Below, piece by piece: positions 25,706 through 31,919 of a stretch of 32,005 nucleotides of DNA. Source of the stretch: Candidatus Omnitrophota bacterium. GTDB taxonomy: Bacteria > Omnitrophota > Gorgyraeia > Zapsychrales > Fredricksoniimonadaceae. The stretch's first letter is position 1. Each line of letters starts with the position of its first letter. The stretch lies in contig CAILQW010000009.1 of assembly GCA_903836515.1 (NCBI GenBank), forward strand, positions 1 through 32,005, read 5' to 3'. Both the position numbers and the translations under genes were made by a program. The notes below the pieces were generated by a model that was given only the letters and a program-made list of their open reading frames with translations, had not been told where the DNA came from and searched no databases.

Positions 25706-25798
25706 AAGTGAAGAGTGAGTGCTGTGAAGGGGGCCTGTCCCCCGCACTGGGACTGTCCCCTTCTCTTGGACTGCCCCCTTCTCCTCACCTTCTCACTT
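25706..25798. repeat. Long imperfect inverted repeat with GGGGACTGTCCCC-type units, copy 2
   Basis: The outer arms (AAGTGAAGAGTGAGTGCTGTG... and ...CTCACCTTCTCACTT) are imperfectly complementary. Inside are GGGGG-CCTGT-CCCCC, GGGACTGTCCCC and GGACTGCCCCC. Positions 25735-25765 are identical over 31 bases to 30654-30684. It lies between the TPR gene and the DUF5666-like gene, in a gap with no gene that I can see, and may be a transcription-blocking or RAYT/REP-type element. Confidence 0.7.
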
Positions 25799-25823
25799 CT
25801 CATTCTTCCTTGTCGAACCATTT

Positions 25824-26534
25824 TTAAACTGTTACGTTGTAATACGTCAAAAGATCTTCGACGGATTCCTTCCAGCAGGCCGCCACATCGGGATACCTTT
25901 TGAGCAGGCGTCTTAAATGCAAAACAGCCCGTTCAGTCCCTCGGCTGAATTTTATGGCTGTGGTATAAAAAGACGCGGCCTCCCTGTAACGCCCGGTATA
26001 TTCCATCACAGCCCCCATGTTCTTCCAGGCATTCCAGTGCCGCGGATCACCCCAACGCCTCCGGTGAAGCTTCCAATCCTCTTCATCGAGATCCAATGCA
26101 ATCTGGGCATGTGTTTCCGCCTTGTCGAATTCCTTCTTCATCAAATAACAGAATGCCGTGTTATTGTGCTGCCAGTGACCAGACTCCCCGCGATACGAAC
26201 CGGCGCCGAGGCTGTTTAAATAAAACTCCAGCGCCGCATCAAAATCTGCCTTGTGTTCACTGATCTGCCCCATGCGAAACCATAGCCCAGCCTCATACTC
26301 TTTAAGCAAGGGATTCAATAAAGCCTCCCGACACGCCGCAAGAGCGTCATCGTAATAACCGGCATCGGTATATACCACCGTCAGATCAAGGAGCGCCGAC
26401 CATTTGCCTGTACCCGTTGGCGTCAGGATATAATAGCGCCGCTCTTCTTTGACCCTGTCCAGATCCAATGGGACCCCGCGTCGCCCTGCCATCAGAGAAA
26501 CAAACATTTCTTCCTGCATATCGTAAGACGTCAT
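25824..26534 (-). CDS. Cytoplasmic TPR protein, last gene of the AAA+ operon
   Basis: The 236-residue protein has no signal peptide. It contains helical repeats of TPR type: LLDLTVVYTDAGYYDDALAA, WFRMGQISEHKADFDAALEF, NNTAFCYLMKKEFDKAETHA and WKNMGAVMEYTGRYREAASF. The third and fourth are separated by a charged loop (DEEDWKLHRRRWGDPRHW). It probably serves as a protein-protein scaffold. GGAGG lies 7-8 bases before the ATG and 13 bases separate it from the MORN/DUF6745-like gene, so it belongs to that operon. No enzyme motif is seen. The 231-base gap after it holds the repeat described at 25706-25798. Confidence 0.75.
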   Translation of the reverse strand: MTSYDMQEEMFVSLMAGRRGVPLDLDRVKEERRYYILTPTGTGKWSALLDLTVVYTDAGYYDDALAACREALLNPLLKEYEAGLWFRMGQISEHKADFDAALEFYLNSLGAGSYRGESGHWQHNNTAFCYLMKKEFDKAETHAQIALDLDEEDWKLHRRRWGDPRHWNAWKNMGAVMEYTGRYREAASFYTTAIKFSRGTERAVLHLRRLLKRYPDVAACWKESVEDLLTYYNVTV

Positions 26535-26547
26535 TGTATGTCCTCCG

Positions 26548-27294
26548 TCAAGATTCCTGGAGCGGCCGATACGCCGCTTCGCTCAGGTCAAACGTCCATG
26601 CCACAGCCTCCCTGACCGTCCGCATCTGGGGCGGCACCCGCAATACATAAAATGCACCGGTCGACGGGCATTTCACCTTCACCAAAACGATGGCCTCATC
26701 CCGCCCCGGCAGATCGATGCGGACCAGTGCCTGCTCCCCCTCCTGGTGAAGGATCCGGTGTTCCACCCCGGCCAATAAACGTTCATAACCCAACTCCATC
26801 AGGAATATCCGCCGTATTTCGACATTCTTGACGCCCATCACATGCCTGGCATGGATAGGCGTTTTGGCGATCCACGCGTTAAGCCCTGCAGGAACATCCT
26901 GTCCGCGCAAGAATAGTTCCTGCCCGGCAAATCGCCCCGCCGCGTCCCATTCAAGGCTTAACCCATGACGAACCCCCCTGACAAAGGTGACGCGTTTTCT
27001 TAATTGCCCCAGTTCATCCCACACACGGACCACACCGTGCAAACGCCCCTCGTGATAAGTCTCTTCTTTTCGTTTCTTCCCGTCAGGATAAAATATCATG
27101 CCCGTCCCGTTCAAATAACGCGCCTGCATAGGGTATTCAAACATCAAAGCCCCGTCAGGATAAAAGCCGCGGACTGACTCAGTGATCCCCTGTGCGGCAT
27201 GCTGGCGGGTATAACATAAACGCCTGTCCATCCAATAAAATTGGCCTGGATCCTCAGCTTTCCAACGCATGGGACTTCTTTGCCAAAGATTCAT
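26548..27294 (-). CDS. MORN_2-repeat protein with DUF6745-like C-terminal domain
   Basis: The 248-residue protein has two parts. Residues about 35-130 carry MORN_2-type units (GFYPDGALMFEYPMQARYLN, MIFYPDGKKRKEETYHEGRL, VVRVWDELGQLRKRVTFVRG), as in YwqK-like proteins. Residues about 150-248 include LMELGYERLL, EGEQALVRIDLPGRDEAIVL and YVLRVPPQMRTVREAVAWTF, closely resembling what I know of DUF6745, a domain of unknown function with a conserved REAVAWTF block. I chose the ATG at 27294 because it makes an ATGA overlap with the DnaB-like gene; a TTG at 27300 would add 2 residues. The function is unknown; it is likely a partner of the adjoining AAA+ system. Confidence 0.68.
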   Translation of the reverse strand: MNLWQRSPMRWKAEDPGQFYWMDRRLCYTRQHAAQGITESVRGFYPDGALMFEYPMQARYLNGTGMIFYPDGKKRKEETYHEGRLHGVVRVWDELGQLRKRVTFVRGVRHGLSLEWDAAGRFAGQELFLRGQDVPAGLNAWIAKTPIHARHVMGVKNVEIRRIFLMELGYERLLAGVEHRILHQEGEQALVRIDLPGRDEAIVLVKVKCPSTGAFYVLRVPPQMRTVREAVAWTFDLSEAAYRPLQES

Positions 27295-28151
27295 GGCCAA
27301 TCTTCCCCAATAAATGAACAGCGCAGGGATCTCGTATCCAGCACCAGACGGCTTCGGTTGTACGCCACTGTTCGTTTTTGTTTGATGAAATACAACTCCC
27401 TTATTTCGGAAGAATCTCCCGTATAAAAAAGAGCTACATTGTCCGAGAACCGGTAGATGTCACCCGCTTCTTTCTGGATCGCTGTTAACAAAGCCTGATT
27501 CAAATCCTGATTCACACGCATATGATCCAGCATCTGTGATGTTCTGATCACGCCGATAATGGCCACATTCAAGGAAGATGCCAGCATCCTCAGGCGCGCG
27601 CAAACCCGATCCCTCTTGCTCCTGAGGAATCGTGCTTCAGGATGATCGTGCAGTCCCACGTCATCGATGGTATCTAGCAAGATCAACTGAACTTTCCTGG
27701 CCTCCACCAGATTCCTTATCGTTTTATCGACAAGTTCAATGTCGTAGTGCCCATCATGAATATAAACAGCCCCTTCCGATAAGGCCCCTGCCGCGGCTGT
27801 AAGCGCAGGGTAATCCGTATCCATTGGGGATAACGGGAACTTCTGGCCGGCATATAAACACAACATCCGCTGGACCAGGGTTTCTTTGGAAAGATCAATT
27901 GAAAAATAGGCACAGGGGATATCATGCCTGACAGCGGCATGAACCGCCATCGTGAGCAACATTGACGTTGAACCAGCCAGCGACCGCGCCAGAACAGACG
28001 TAAACTCTCCCCGGTGCACCGCAAAGCCCGTATCCCCTGCCCCGATGGGGATCCCTACAACGACGGGAGATTTCTGCTGGACTACATTCATGATGCCAGG
28101 GACAATATCCCGCACATGGTCACCCTCTAATAATTTCTTGTTCCAAAGCAC
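27291..28151 (-). CDS. DnaB-core-like RecA-fold protein with a degenerate Walker A motif
   Basis: The 286-residue protein aligns by eye with the C-terminal helicase domain of DnaB and lacks the N-terminal domain and linker of replicative helicases. Recognisable blocks are AYFSIDLSKETLVQRMLCL (82-100; DnaB FFSLEMS..), VQLILLDTIDD (154-164, Walker B-like, Asp160), LRMLASSLNVAIIGVIRTSQ and YFIKQKR near the end (DnaB IIAKQRNG). The P-loop region reads ARSLAGSTSM (55-64), where DnaB has ARPxMGKTxL: the invariant lysine is Ser61 and a glycine is lost. ATP hydrolysis is therefore doubtful. The GTG start at 28151 has GGAGGG five bases upstream. A structural, regulatory or ligand-sensing role within the operon is inferred. 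Confidence 0.72.
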   Translation of the reverse strand: MLWNKKLLEGDHVRDIVPGIMNVVQQKSPVVVGIPIGAGDTGFAVHRGEFTSVLARSLAGSTSMLLTMAVHAAVRHDIPCAYFSIDLSKETLVQRMLCLYAGQKFPLSPMDTDYPALTAAAGALSEGAVYIHDGHYDIELVDKTIRNLVEARKVQLILLDTIDDVGLHDHPEARFLRSKRDRVCARLRMLASSLNVAIIGVIRTSQMLDHMRVNQDLNQALLTAIQKEAGDIYRFSDNVALFYTGDSSEIRELYFIKQKRTVAYNRSRLVLDTRSLRCSFIGEDWP

Positions 28152-28189
28152 AACATCCCTCCTTTATTAATATACCTGCCGATGCCGCA

Positions 28190-28480
28190 TCAATCCGCCA
28201 CATTACGCCAGCCATCGGGCGTATATTCACGCTGTCGGATCACTTTATAGATGCCTGTCTCAAAAGAAAGCGCATGGTGTTCCTGATGACTTAATGTGCT
28301 GACGTGCCCGTCATCAACCTTGAAATACAAGGTCCCGTCTTGCTCATACACATCCCCCCGGTCAAGCTCGTGTTTATGCCCCGTAGCCTCCCCTTCGGCA
28401 AGCACCCGCGACGGATACGCACATGCCCCCTCGGGTAACTCATCCACTTTAACGATCAACAAATCCCCATGTCTTTTCAT
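28190..28480 (-). CDS. Small His-rich beta-strand protein of unknown function
   Basis: The 96-residue product begins MKRHGDLLIVKVDELPEG, then LAEGEATGHKHELDRG, a strand pair TLYFKVDDG, SHQEHHALSFETGIYKVIRQ and REYTPDGWRN. I recall similar small proteins (GD-I/L-L-I..., EGExTGHxH..., LTHxEHxxI...G-x-Y-x-V-x-x-Q-R-E-Y) in many bacteria and phages, without known function. The clustered histidines (GHKH and HQEHH) and the short strands suggest a compact metal-binding barrel, possibly cupin-like, but that is inference. GGGAGGGGG lies just before the ATG, which overlaps the preceding stop by 4 bases. It belongs to the AAA+ operon. Confidence 0.72.
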   Translation of the reverse strand: MKRHGDLLIVKVDELPEGACAYPSRVLAEGEATGHKHELDRGDVYEQDGTLYFKVDDGHVSTLSHQEHHALSFETGIYKVIRQREYTPDGWRNVAD

Positions 28481-28674
28481 GCCCCCTCCCTGGTTTTATT
28501 ATTCTCAATTTCATCCTCATCCGGCCAAATCGGCGCCAGCGTCATCACACGCCACCCCTTGATGTATACTTCCCGCACAACAATACGGTCCTCCATGTCA
28601 TAGGAATCGTAAATCCCATGCATTCCCGGTCTTCTTTTATTCCCATGCTTCTTGATCCATTCATTGATCGTCAT
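28477..28674 (-). CDS. 65-residue protein of unknown function
   Basis: A short charged protein: basic N-terminal third (MTINEWIKKHGNKRRPG), a central strand-like stretch (RIVVREVYIKGWRVMTLAPI) and an acidic tail (WPDEDEIENN). I recognise no family. It is supported by a strong GAGGTGA ribosome site, tight placement 3 bases after the AAA+ gene and a 4-base overlap with the next gene. It may be an adaptor or small regulator of the neighbouring ATPase, which is inference. Confidence 0.6.
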   Translation of the reverse strand: MTINEWIKKHGNKRRPGMHGIYDSYDMEDRIVVREVYIKGWRVMTLAPIWPDEDEIENNKTREGA

Positions 28675-28677
28675 GAC

Positions 28678-30060
28678 TCACCTCAACACGCCTGCAAATC
28701 CCACGGGTTGTTTATTTTCTTTAAGGTACATCCCTTCCTGTTCCATGCGGGCCCCGAACAGCAGGTCTTCCATCGTCATCAGGGACCGTTTCTCCTTCAC
28801 AAGACGACGGAGGGTATTCAGGACCGCATTCTTGATATAGCCGCCGCTCATCACGAATCTCTGGCCAAGGGCTTCAAAATCCACGTCTGGAGCAACAGTA
28901 ACCTTGGGCGGGATCAGCGACCGCCAGATATCCGCACGCAAGGATCGATCCGGGGGTGAAAACTTTACCTTAAGTGAAACCCGCCGCTCCAGCGCCGGGT
29001 CTAGCGCTGTATCAAAATTGGTTGTCAGACACAAAACCCCTTCAAAGCGCTCGATCTCCTGCAACATCACATTCACAAAAGCTATATCGCGCTCGTGTTC
29101 CATCCGATGACGGCTGTAAAGGAGAGAATCCGCCTCATCAAAACAGATGACCGCATCTTTAGCCCTGGCTGTTTTGAAAAGCCCTGCGATATTCTTCTCT
29201 GTTTCACCAAAGAGCTTATCCGTAACCTGAGGCATGGAGACCTGCAGGATCTTCATCTGCAAATGCCTGGCCATGGCATCCGCGAGCATACTTTTGCCTG
29301 TTCCGGGCGGGCCATAGAACAGAAAGATCGCCCCGCGTCCTTTCTTGATCTTGGCGTCAACACCCAGATCCGCGAGCCCGGTCTTCCATGCATCAATATG
29401 GAACAAGACATCTTCTTTGACCTTCGGCGGCAAGATCACATCCTCCATGGCGTAATCGGGAGCCCGCAGGCCAATCCCTTCAGAAGAACCATCTTCTTTG
29501 ACGAAAACCGGTATAGCGGGCGTCGTGCCGGGGACAAACCCCGTTAAGGCTGCACGGGTGGCCGGGTTCAGGTACATTTCCGGATCAGCCTGGCCGGCGG
29601 TTGTCCGGGGCTTCAATATCAAAATGTTCTTCTTAAAAAGAGGGCTTTCAGATGTCAGCGCACTGCGGCATTTGAGCTTTGCATCCCAGGAAACGTCTGA
29701 ATCCAGCAATGCAACAAGTTCTGTCTCCTGCCAGTTATACACAGGGTGAAACATGTCCGTAAACAGAAGGAAGAGCGTAGTCTTTTTCTCAAATGATCCC
29801 AGCGCATGGGCTTCCGCAAAAGCCTCGAAAAGAAATGCCACCCCCGCCACACGGGACGCCTGCACATCCCGCCAGAAAATCTGATCGGCCTCTCTTAAAA
29901 AAGCATCCAGTTCCTTCAGCTCCCGGAGCATGAGCCAATACTCTTTCCCGCACGTGTTTTCACACACATGTTTCCAGATCTTCCCCAAAATACAGCGCTT
30001 CTGGAGATAGAACTCGCAGAGTGTGAAATATTCGCTGAAATAATCCTGATCGTTTTTCAT
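28678..30060 (-). CDS. AAA+ ATPase (CDC48/SpoVK-like), first gene of the operon
   Basis: The roughly 460-residue cytoplasmic protein has an N-terminal half of about 210 residues of predicted helix without recognised motif, then one classical AAA module. Numbered from the upstream ATG at 30075: Walker A GPPGTGKS (255-262), Walker B VICFDEADSLL (Asp313, Glu314), sensor 1 TTNFD (Asn353) and the arginine-finger region ALERRV (364-365). Pore-loop-like KLFGETEKN and a GGYIKNAV sensor-2 segment follow. All catalytic residues are intact, so it should be an active, probably hexameric remodeller. I prefer the ATG at 30060 (GGGGGCGG upstream); 30075 lacks a ribosome site. Its target is probably among the five following genes; the system is not one I can name. 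Confidence 0.85.
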   Translation of the reverse strand: MKNDQDYFSEYFTLCEFYLQKRCILGKIWKHVCENTCGKEYWLMLRELKELDAFLREADQIFWRDVQASRVAGVAFLFEAFAEAHALGSFEKKTTLFLLFTDMFHPVYNWQETELVALLDSDVSWDAKLKCRSALTSESPLFKKNILILKPRTTAGQADPEMYLNPATRAALTGFVPGTTPAIPVFVKEDGSSEGIGLRAPDYAMEDVILPPKVKEDVLFHIDAWKTGLADLGVDAKIKKGRGAIFLFYGPPGTGKSMLADAMARHLQMKILQVSMPQVTDKLFGETEKNIAGLFKTARAKDAVICFDEADSLLYSRHRMEHERDIAFVNVMLQEIERFEGVLCLTTNFDTALDPALERRVSLKVKFSPPDRSLRADIWRSLIPPKVTVAPDVDFEALGQRFVMSGGYIKNAVLNTLRRLVKEKRSLMTMEDLLFGARMEQEGMYLKENKQPVGFAGVLR

Positions 30061-30153
30061 ATCCGCCCCCTTCATCTACGTCAATGAACGCATTACTGTC
30101 TGTCCCTCAAACAATCGTAAAGCATTGTTTTATATACGCAAATTTATGAATTA

Positions 30154-30206
30154 ATTATAAGGGGGGATGCCGACAGCCTTGTGTCGCGGGCAAAGAAAAA
30201 ACCGGA
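30154..30206 (-). promoter_or_regulatory. Terminator-promoter module A, upstream of the AAA+ operon
   Basis: A 53-base stretch with the minus-strand -10 box TATAAT (plus 30154-30159) at one end and the CCGGA arm of the preceding terminator at the other. It aligns without gaps with 30493-30545 at 37 of 53 positions. Shared are the -10 box, CGACAGC...TTGTG...CG in between (minus strand CACAA-x-GCTGTCG, ending 11 bases before TATAAT) and the A-rich run. No TTGACA-like -35 is seen, so the conserved CTGTCG block may be an activator site or an alternative -35. An inner CGACA/TGTCG stem is present. Expected initiation is near 30147. Confidence 0.5.
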
Positions 30207-30230
30207 TGGGGCACCAACCCGTCCGGTTTT
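30198..30230 (-). terminator. Intrinsic terminator of the 67-residue protein gene
   Basis: AAAACCGGATGGG (30198-30210) pairs with CCCGTCCGGTTTT (30218-30230) around a 7-base loop, giving 13 pairs with one G-T. On the minus strand it is followed by TTCTTTG after the T-rich arm, a standard intrinsic terminator 27 bases after the stop codon. Confidence 0.85.
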
Positions 30231-30256
30231 CAGCCAAAAGATTCATGACCCGTTGA

Positions 30257-30460
30257 TCAAGCTGCCTGGGTTCCTATCATCTGGCCTTTTTCATTATAGG
30301 TGTAAATGGTATTCCCCAAACGGATGCTGACAGCCCCGCTGGTGTATCCCTTTAACCCTTCTTCCGGCCTGCTCCCAGCAGACTTGCTGAATAATTGCTG
30401 ATTTCTTTCGTTATACACATACACTTGACCTCCACGTCGAACTGCGGTTGCGATAGGCAT
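30257..30460 (-). CDS. 67-residue two-repeat beta-strand protein
   Basis: The protein contains two related halves: GQVYVYNERNQQLFSK and NTIYTYNEKGQMIGT, joined by a linker with GYTSGAVSIRLG. Each half looks like a beta hairpin (V/I-Y-x-Y-N-E-x-x-Q). There is no signal peptide, cysteine or membrane segment. I recall similar MPIATAV...VYVYNEKG... proteins in other bacteria with no known role. It has its own TATAAT box, AGGAGGAG ribosome site and strong terminator, so it is an independent and possibly highly expressed unit. It lies within a 339-bp unit bounded by two related regulatory modules. Confidence 0.78.
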   Translation of the reverse strand: MPIATAVRRGGQVYVYNERNQQLFSKSAGSRPEEGLKGYTSGAVSIRLGNTIYTYNEKGQMIGTQAA

Positions 30461-30492
30461 ATATCTCCTCCTGTTGATATTTGTTTTATCAC

Positions 30493-30545
30493 ATTATAAG
30501 TCCCGGGTGCGACAGCGTTGTGACGTGTAAAAGAAAAAAACCGGA
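30493..30545 (-). promoter_or_regulatory. Terminator-promoter module B, upstream of the 67-residue gene
   Basis: Related copy of module A (70 percent identity without gaps over 53 bases). The minus-strand -10 TATAAT is at plus 30493-30498, about 33 bases before the start codon, with CACAACGCTGTCG ending 11 bases before it. A canonical -35 is missing in both copies, and the same block is conserved instead. Confidence 0.5.
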
Positions 30546-30566
30546 CAACAATAAAGTGTCGTCCGG
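30541..30566 (-). terminator. Intrinsic terminator after the 285-residue hypothetical gene
   Basis: CCGGAC (30541-30546) pairs with GTCCGG (30561-30566), extended by ACA/TGT after one mismatch. On the minus strand the stem is followed by TTTTTTTCTTTT (plus 30530-30540 region), a good U tract. Confidence 0.78.
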
Positions 30567-30611
30567 CTTAATAATCTTGGCACTCGAAAAAGATCTCAAA
30601 ACACACTTAAC

Positions 30612-31469
30612 CTAAACACTTTTGACAATGTGTTGTTTAAAAGTTGAAGGTGACTGTCCCCCGCACTGGGACTGTCCCCTTCTCGAATTCTTGCGAATAT
30701 AAAGCCTTCTTTCGAATCCATGCATCCCCTCAGGTTCACCATCTTGAGAAACTACCGCATAACCCGGCCATACACCATTCCCATGAACATAAAGCAGTTG
30801 CGGAAGTGCTGGCTGAGCAATCTTATATAACCTCGATTCCCTTCCTCCAAACTTTGTCCAACCACCACCCATGCCATGATCCTGAATCACAACAACGGTA
30901 GGACCATATTTATTATTAGAAAATAAAATTTTATACGTTTGTACTGCCTCAGCACATAAGTAGACAAAATTTACTCGTTTATTACTTCGCTCTGAATATA
31001 TCTCCGACAACATCCCAAAGGCATGTAGAGGATCAACTGTTCCATTGCGTGCGGCAGGGTCACACGGCCAAAAATCTTCCCATGTAGAACATCCAAAGAA
31101 AGCTGGATCAATACACCTCGTTTTTTTGATATTGTATCCATTTAATTTAGTATTAATATTATTAAAAAAATCACGAACAACACCTGCGTCATAGTCACAA
31201 TAAATTATTGTCGAAACATCAGACTCCTCAACGAATAGCTTCAATGGATCAACATCCCCACCAGCTCCGGGATAATATAGAGATGGCTCCTTTAGAATAT
31301 AACGCAAATCAATCACATATTTTTGAAGATACTCTCTTGGCGTCAAAAGAGTTTTATTATCAAGTAACGGGATCTCTCGATCTTTTATGTTTGTACCACT
31401 TGTCTTGGAACTCAAAATCTTTCTTGCCCTCACGTCTTCAGCTGTCGCTGCCTTAAAAATACCTGCCAT
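30612..31469 (-). CDS. 285-residue hypothetical protein, AT-rich, repeat-altered C-terminus
   Basis: I do not recognise a family with confidence. The sequence has alternating strands and helices typical of an alpha/beta enzyme: STIIYCDYDAGVVRDFFNNI, VNFVYLCAEAVQTYKILF and GPTVVVIQDHGMGGGWTKFG, with conserved-looking motifs YYPGAGGDVDPLKLFV near residue 65 and a DHG. The last 26 or so residues are encoded by a GGGACTGTCCCC-type repeat (plus 30643-30685), so the natural C-terminus has probably been replaced. Base composition is more AT-rich than the genes to the left, suggesting transfer. It follows the GIY-YIG-like gene by 19 bases and ends at an intrinsic terminator. Confidence 0.7.
   Translation of the reverse strand: MAGIFKAATAEDVRARKILSSKTSGTNIKDREIPLLDNKTLLTPREYLQKYVIDLRYILKEPSLYYPGAGGDVDPLKLFVEESDVSTIIYCDYDAGVVRDFFNNINTKLNGYNIKKTRCIDPAFFGCSTWEDFWPCDPAARNGTVDPLHAFGMLSEIYSERSNKRVNFVYLCAEAVQTYKILFSNNKYGPTVVVIQDHGMGGGWTKFGGRESRLYKIAQPALPQLLYVHGNGVWPGYAVVSQDGEPEGMHGFERRLYIRKNSRRGQSQCGGQSPSTFKQHIVKSV
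30643..30685. repeat. GGGACTGTCCCC-type repeat, copy 3, inside a reading frame
   Basis: Positions 30654-30684 are identical over 31 bases to 25735-25765. The repeat lies within the 3' end of the 285-residue gene and is translated there as RRGQSQCGGQSPSTF, a low-complexity ending unlike the rest of the protein. Confidence 0.8.
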
Positions 31470-31488
31470 TTATTTTTCCCCCATCTTC

Positions 31489-31914
31489 TTACCCTTCATC
31501 TCCAACTATAGGATTCAATTCGTTGCGCAATACTTCTTCTGCTACTGATAAAAATATTTTTGAACTTATCTTCTTTCCAAAAGAAATCGTGGATAACTTA
31601 AATTTCCATTCAGTGAACTCAAGCGGATTCCGTCCCAATTTTAATGCCCCCGTAGTCTGTGGAGTAGAAATAACAACATGTTGTCTAATTCGGGTGCCAA
31701 GGCCACCATGATATTTGCCTAAATACAACGAAATCCAATCCGATTTCCAATCAACTGTATCGCTTTCTAATCTAATATTATTAACTTTTGGATAACTATC
31801 TTTTATTCCGCGATTATTCCACATTTGAGAAAAAGTGTCCTTATTTTTCATATTCGCCGGAAGACTAACTGGCGCAATGCTTTTCTTAGTTGAAACTCTC
31901 CAGGATTCTCCCAC
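31489..31914 (-). CDS. Hypothetical protein with a GIY-YIG-like segment
   Basis: The 141-residue protein has a central segment DWISLYLGKYHGGLGTRIRQ followed by H and TTGALKLGR. This resembles the LYVGK...L-x-x-R-(L/I)-x-Q-H...T-x-A-L-x-L pattern of GIY-YIG nuclease-superfamily proteins, but the canonical GIY/YIG pair itself is degenerate (LYLGK) and a catalytic Glu cannot be placed with certainty. The GTG start at 31914 is five bases after the preceding stop and has no good ribosome site; later starts are possible. It is AT-rich like its neighbours. Role unknown; a DNA-modifying or defence-related role is a guess from the fold only. Confidence 0.5.
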   Translation of the reverse strand: MGESWRVSTKKSIAPVSLPANMKNKDTFSQMWNNRGIKDSYPKVNNIRLESDTVDWKSDWISLYLGKYHGGLGTRIRQHVVISTPQTTGALKLGRNPLEFTEWKFKLSTISFGKKISSKIFLSVAEEVLRNELNPIVGDEG

Positions 31915-31919
31915 CGTTT

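Noticed and set aside
25715-25903. Plus-strand frame across the 25.7 kb repeat
   Set aside because: It is mainly translated palindromic repeat (Cys/Pro/Leu-rich), without a ribosome site.
25033-30685. CRISPR array from repeated GGGACTGTCCCC units
   Set aside because: Only a few irregularly spaced palindromic copies, no uniform spacers and no cas genes.
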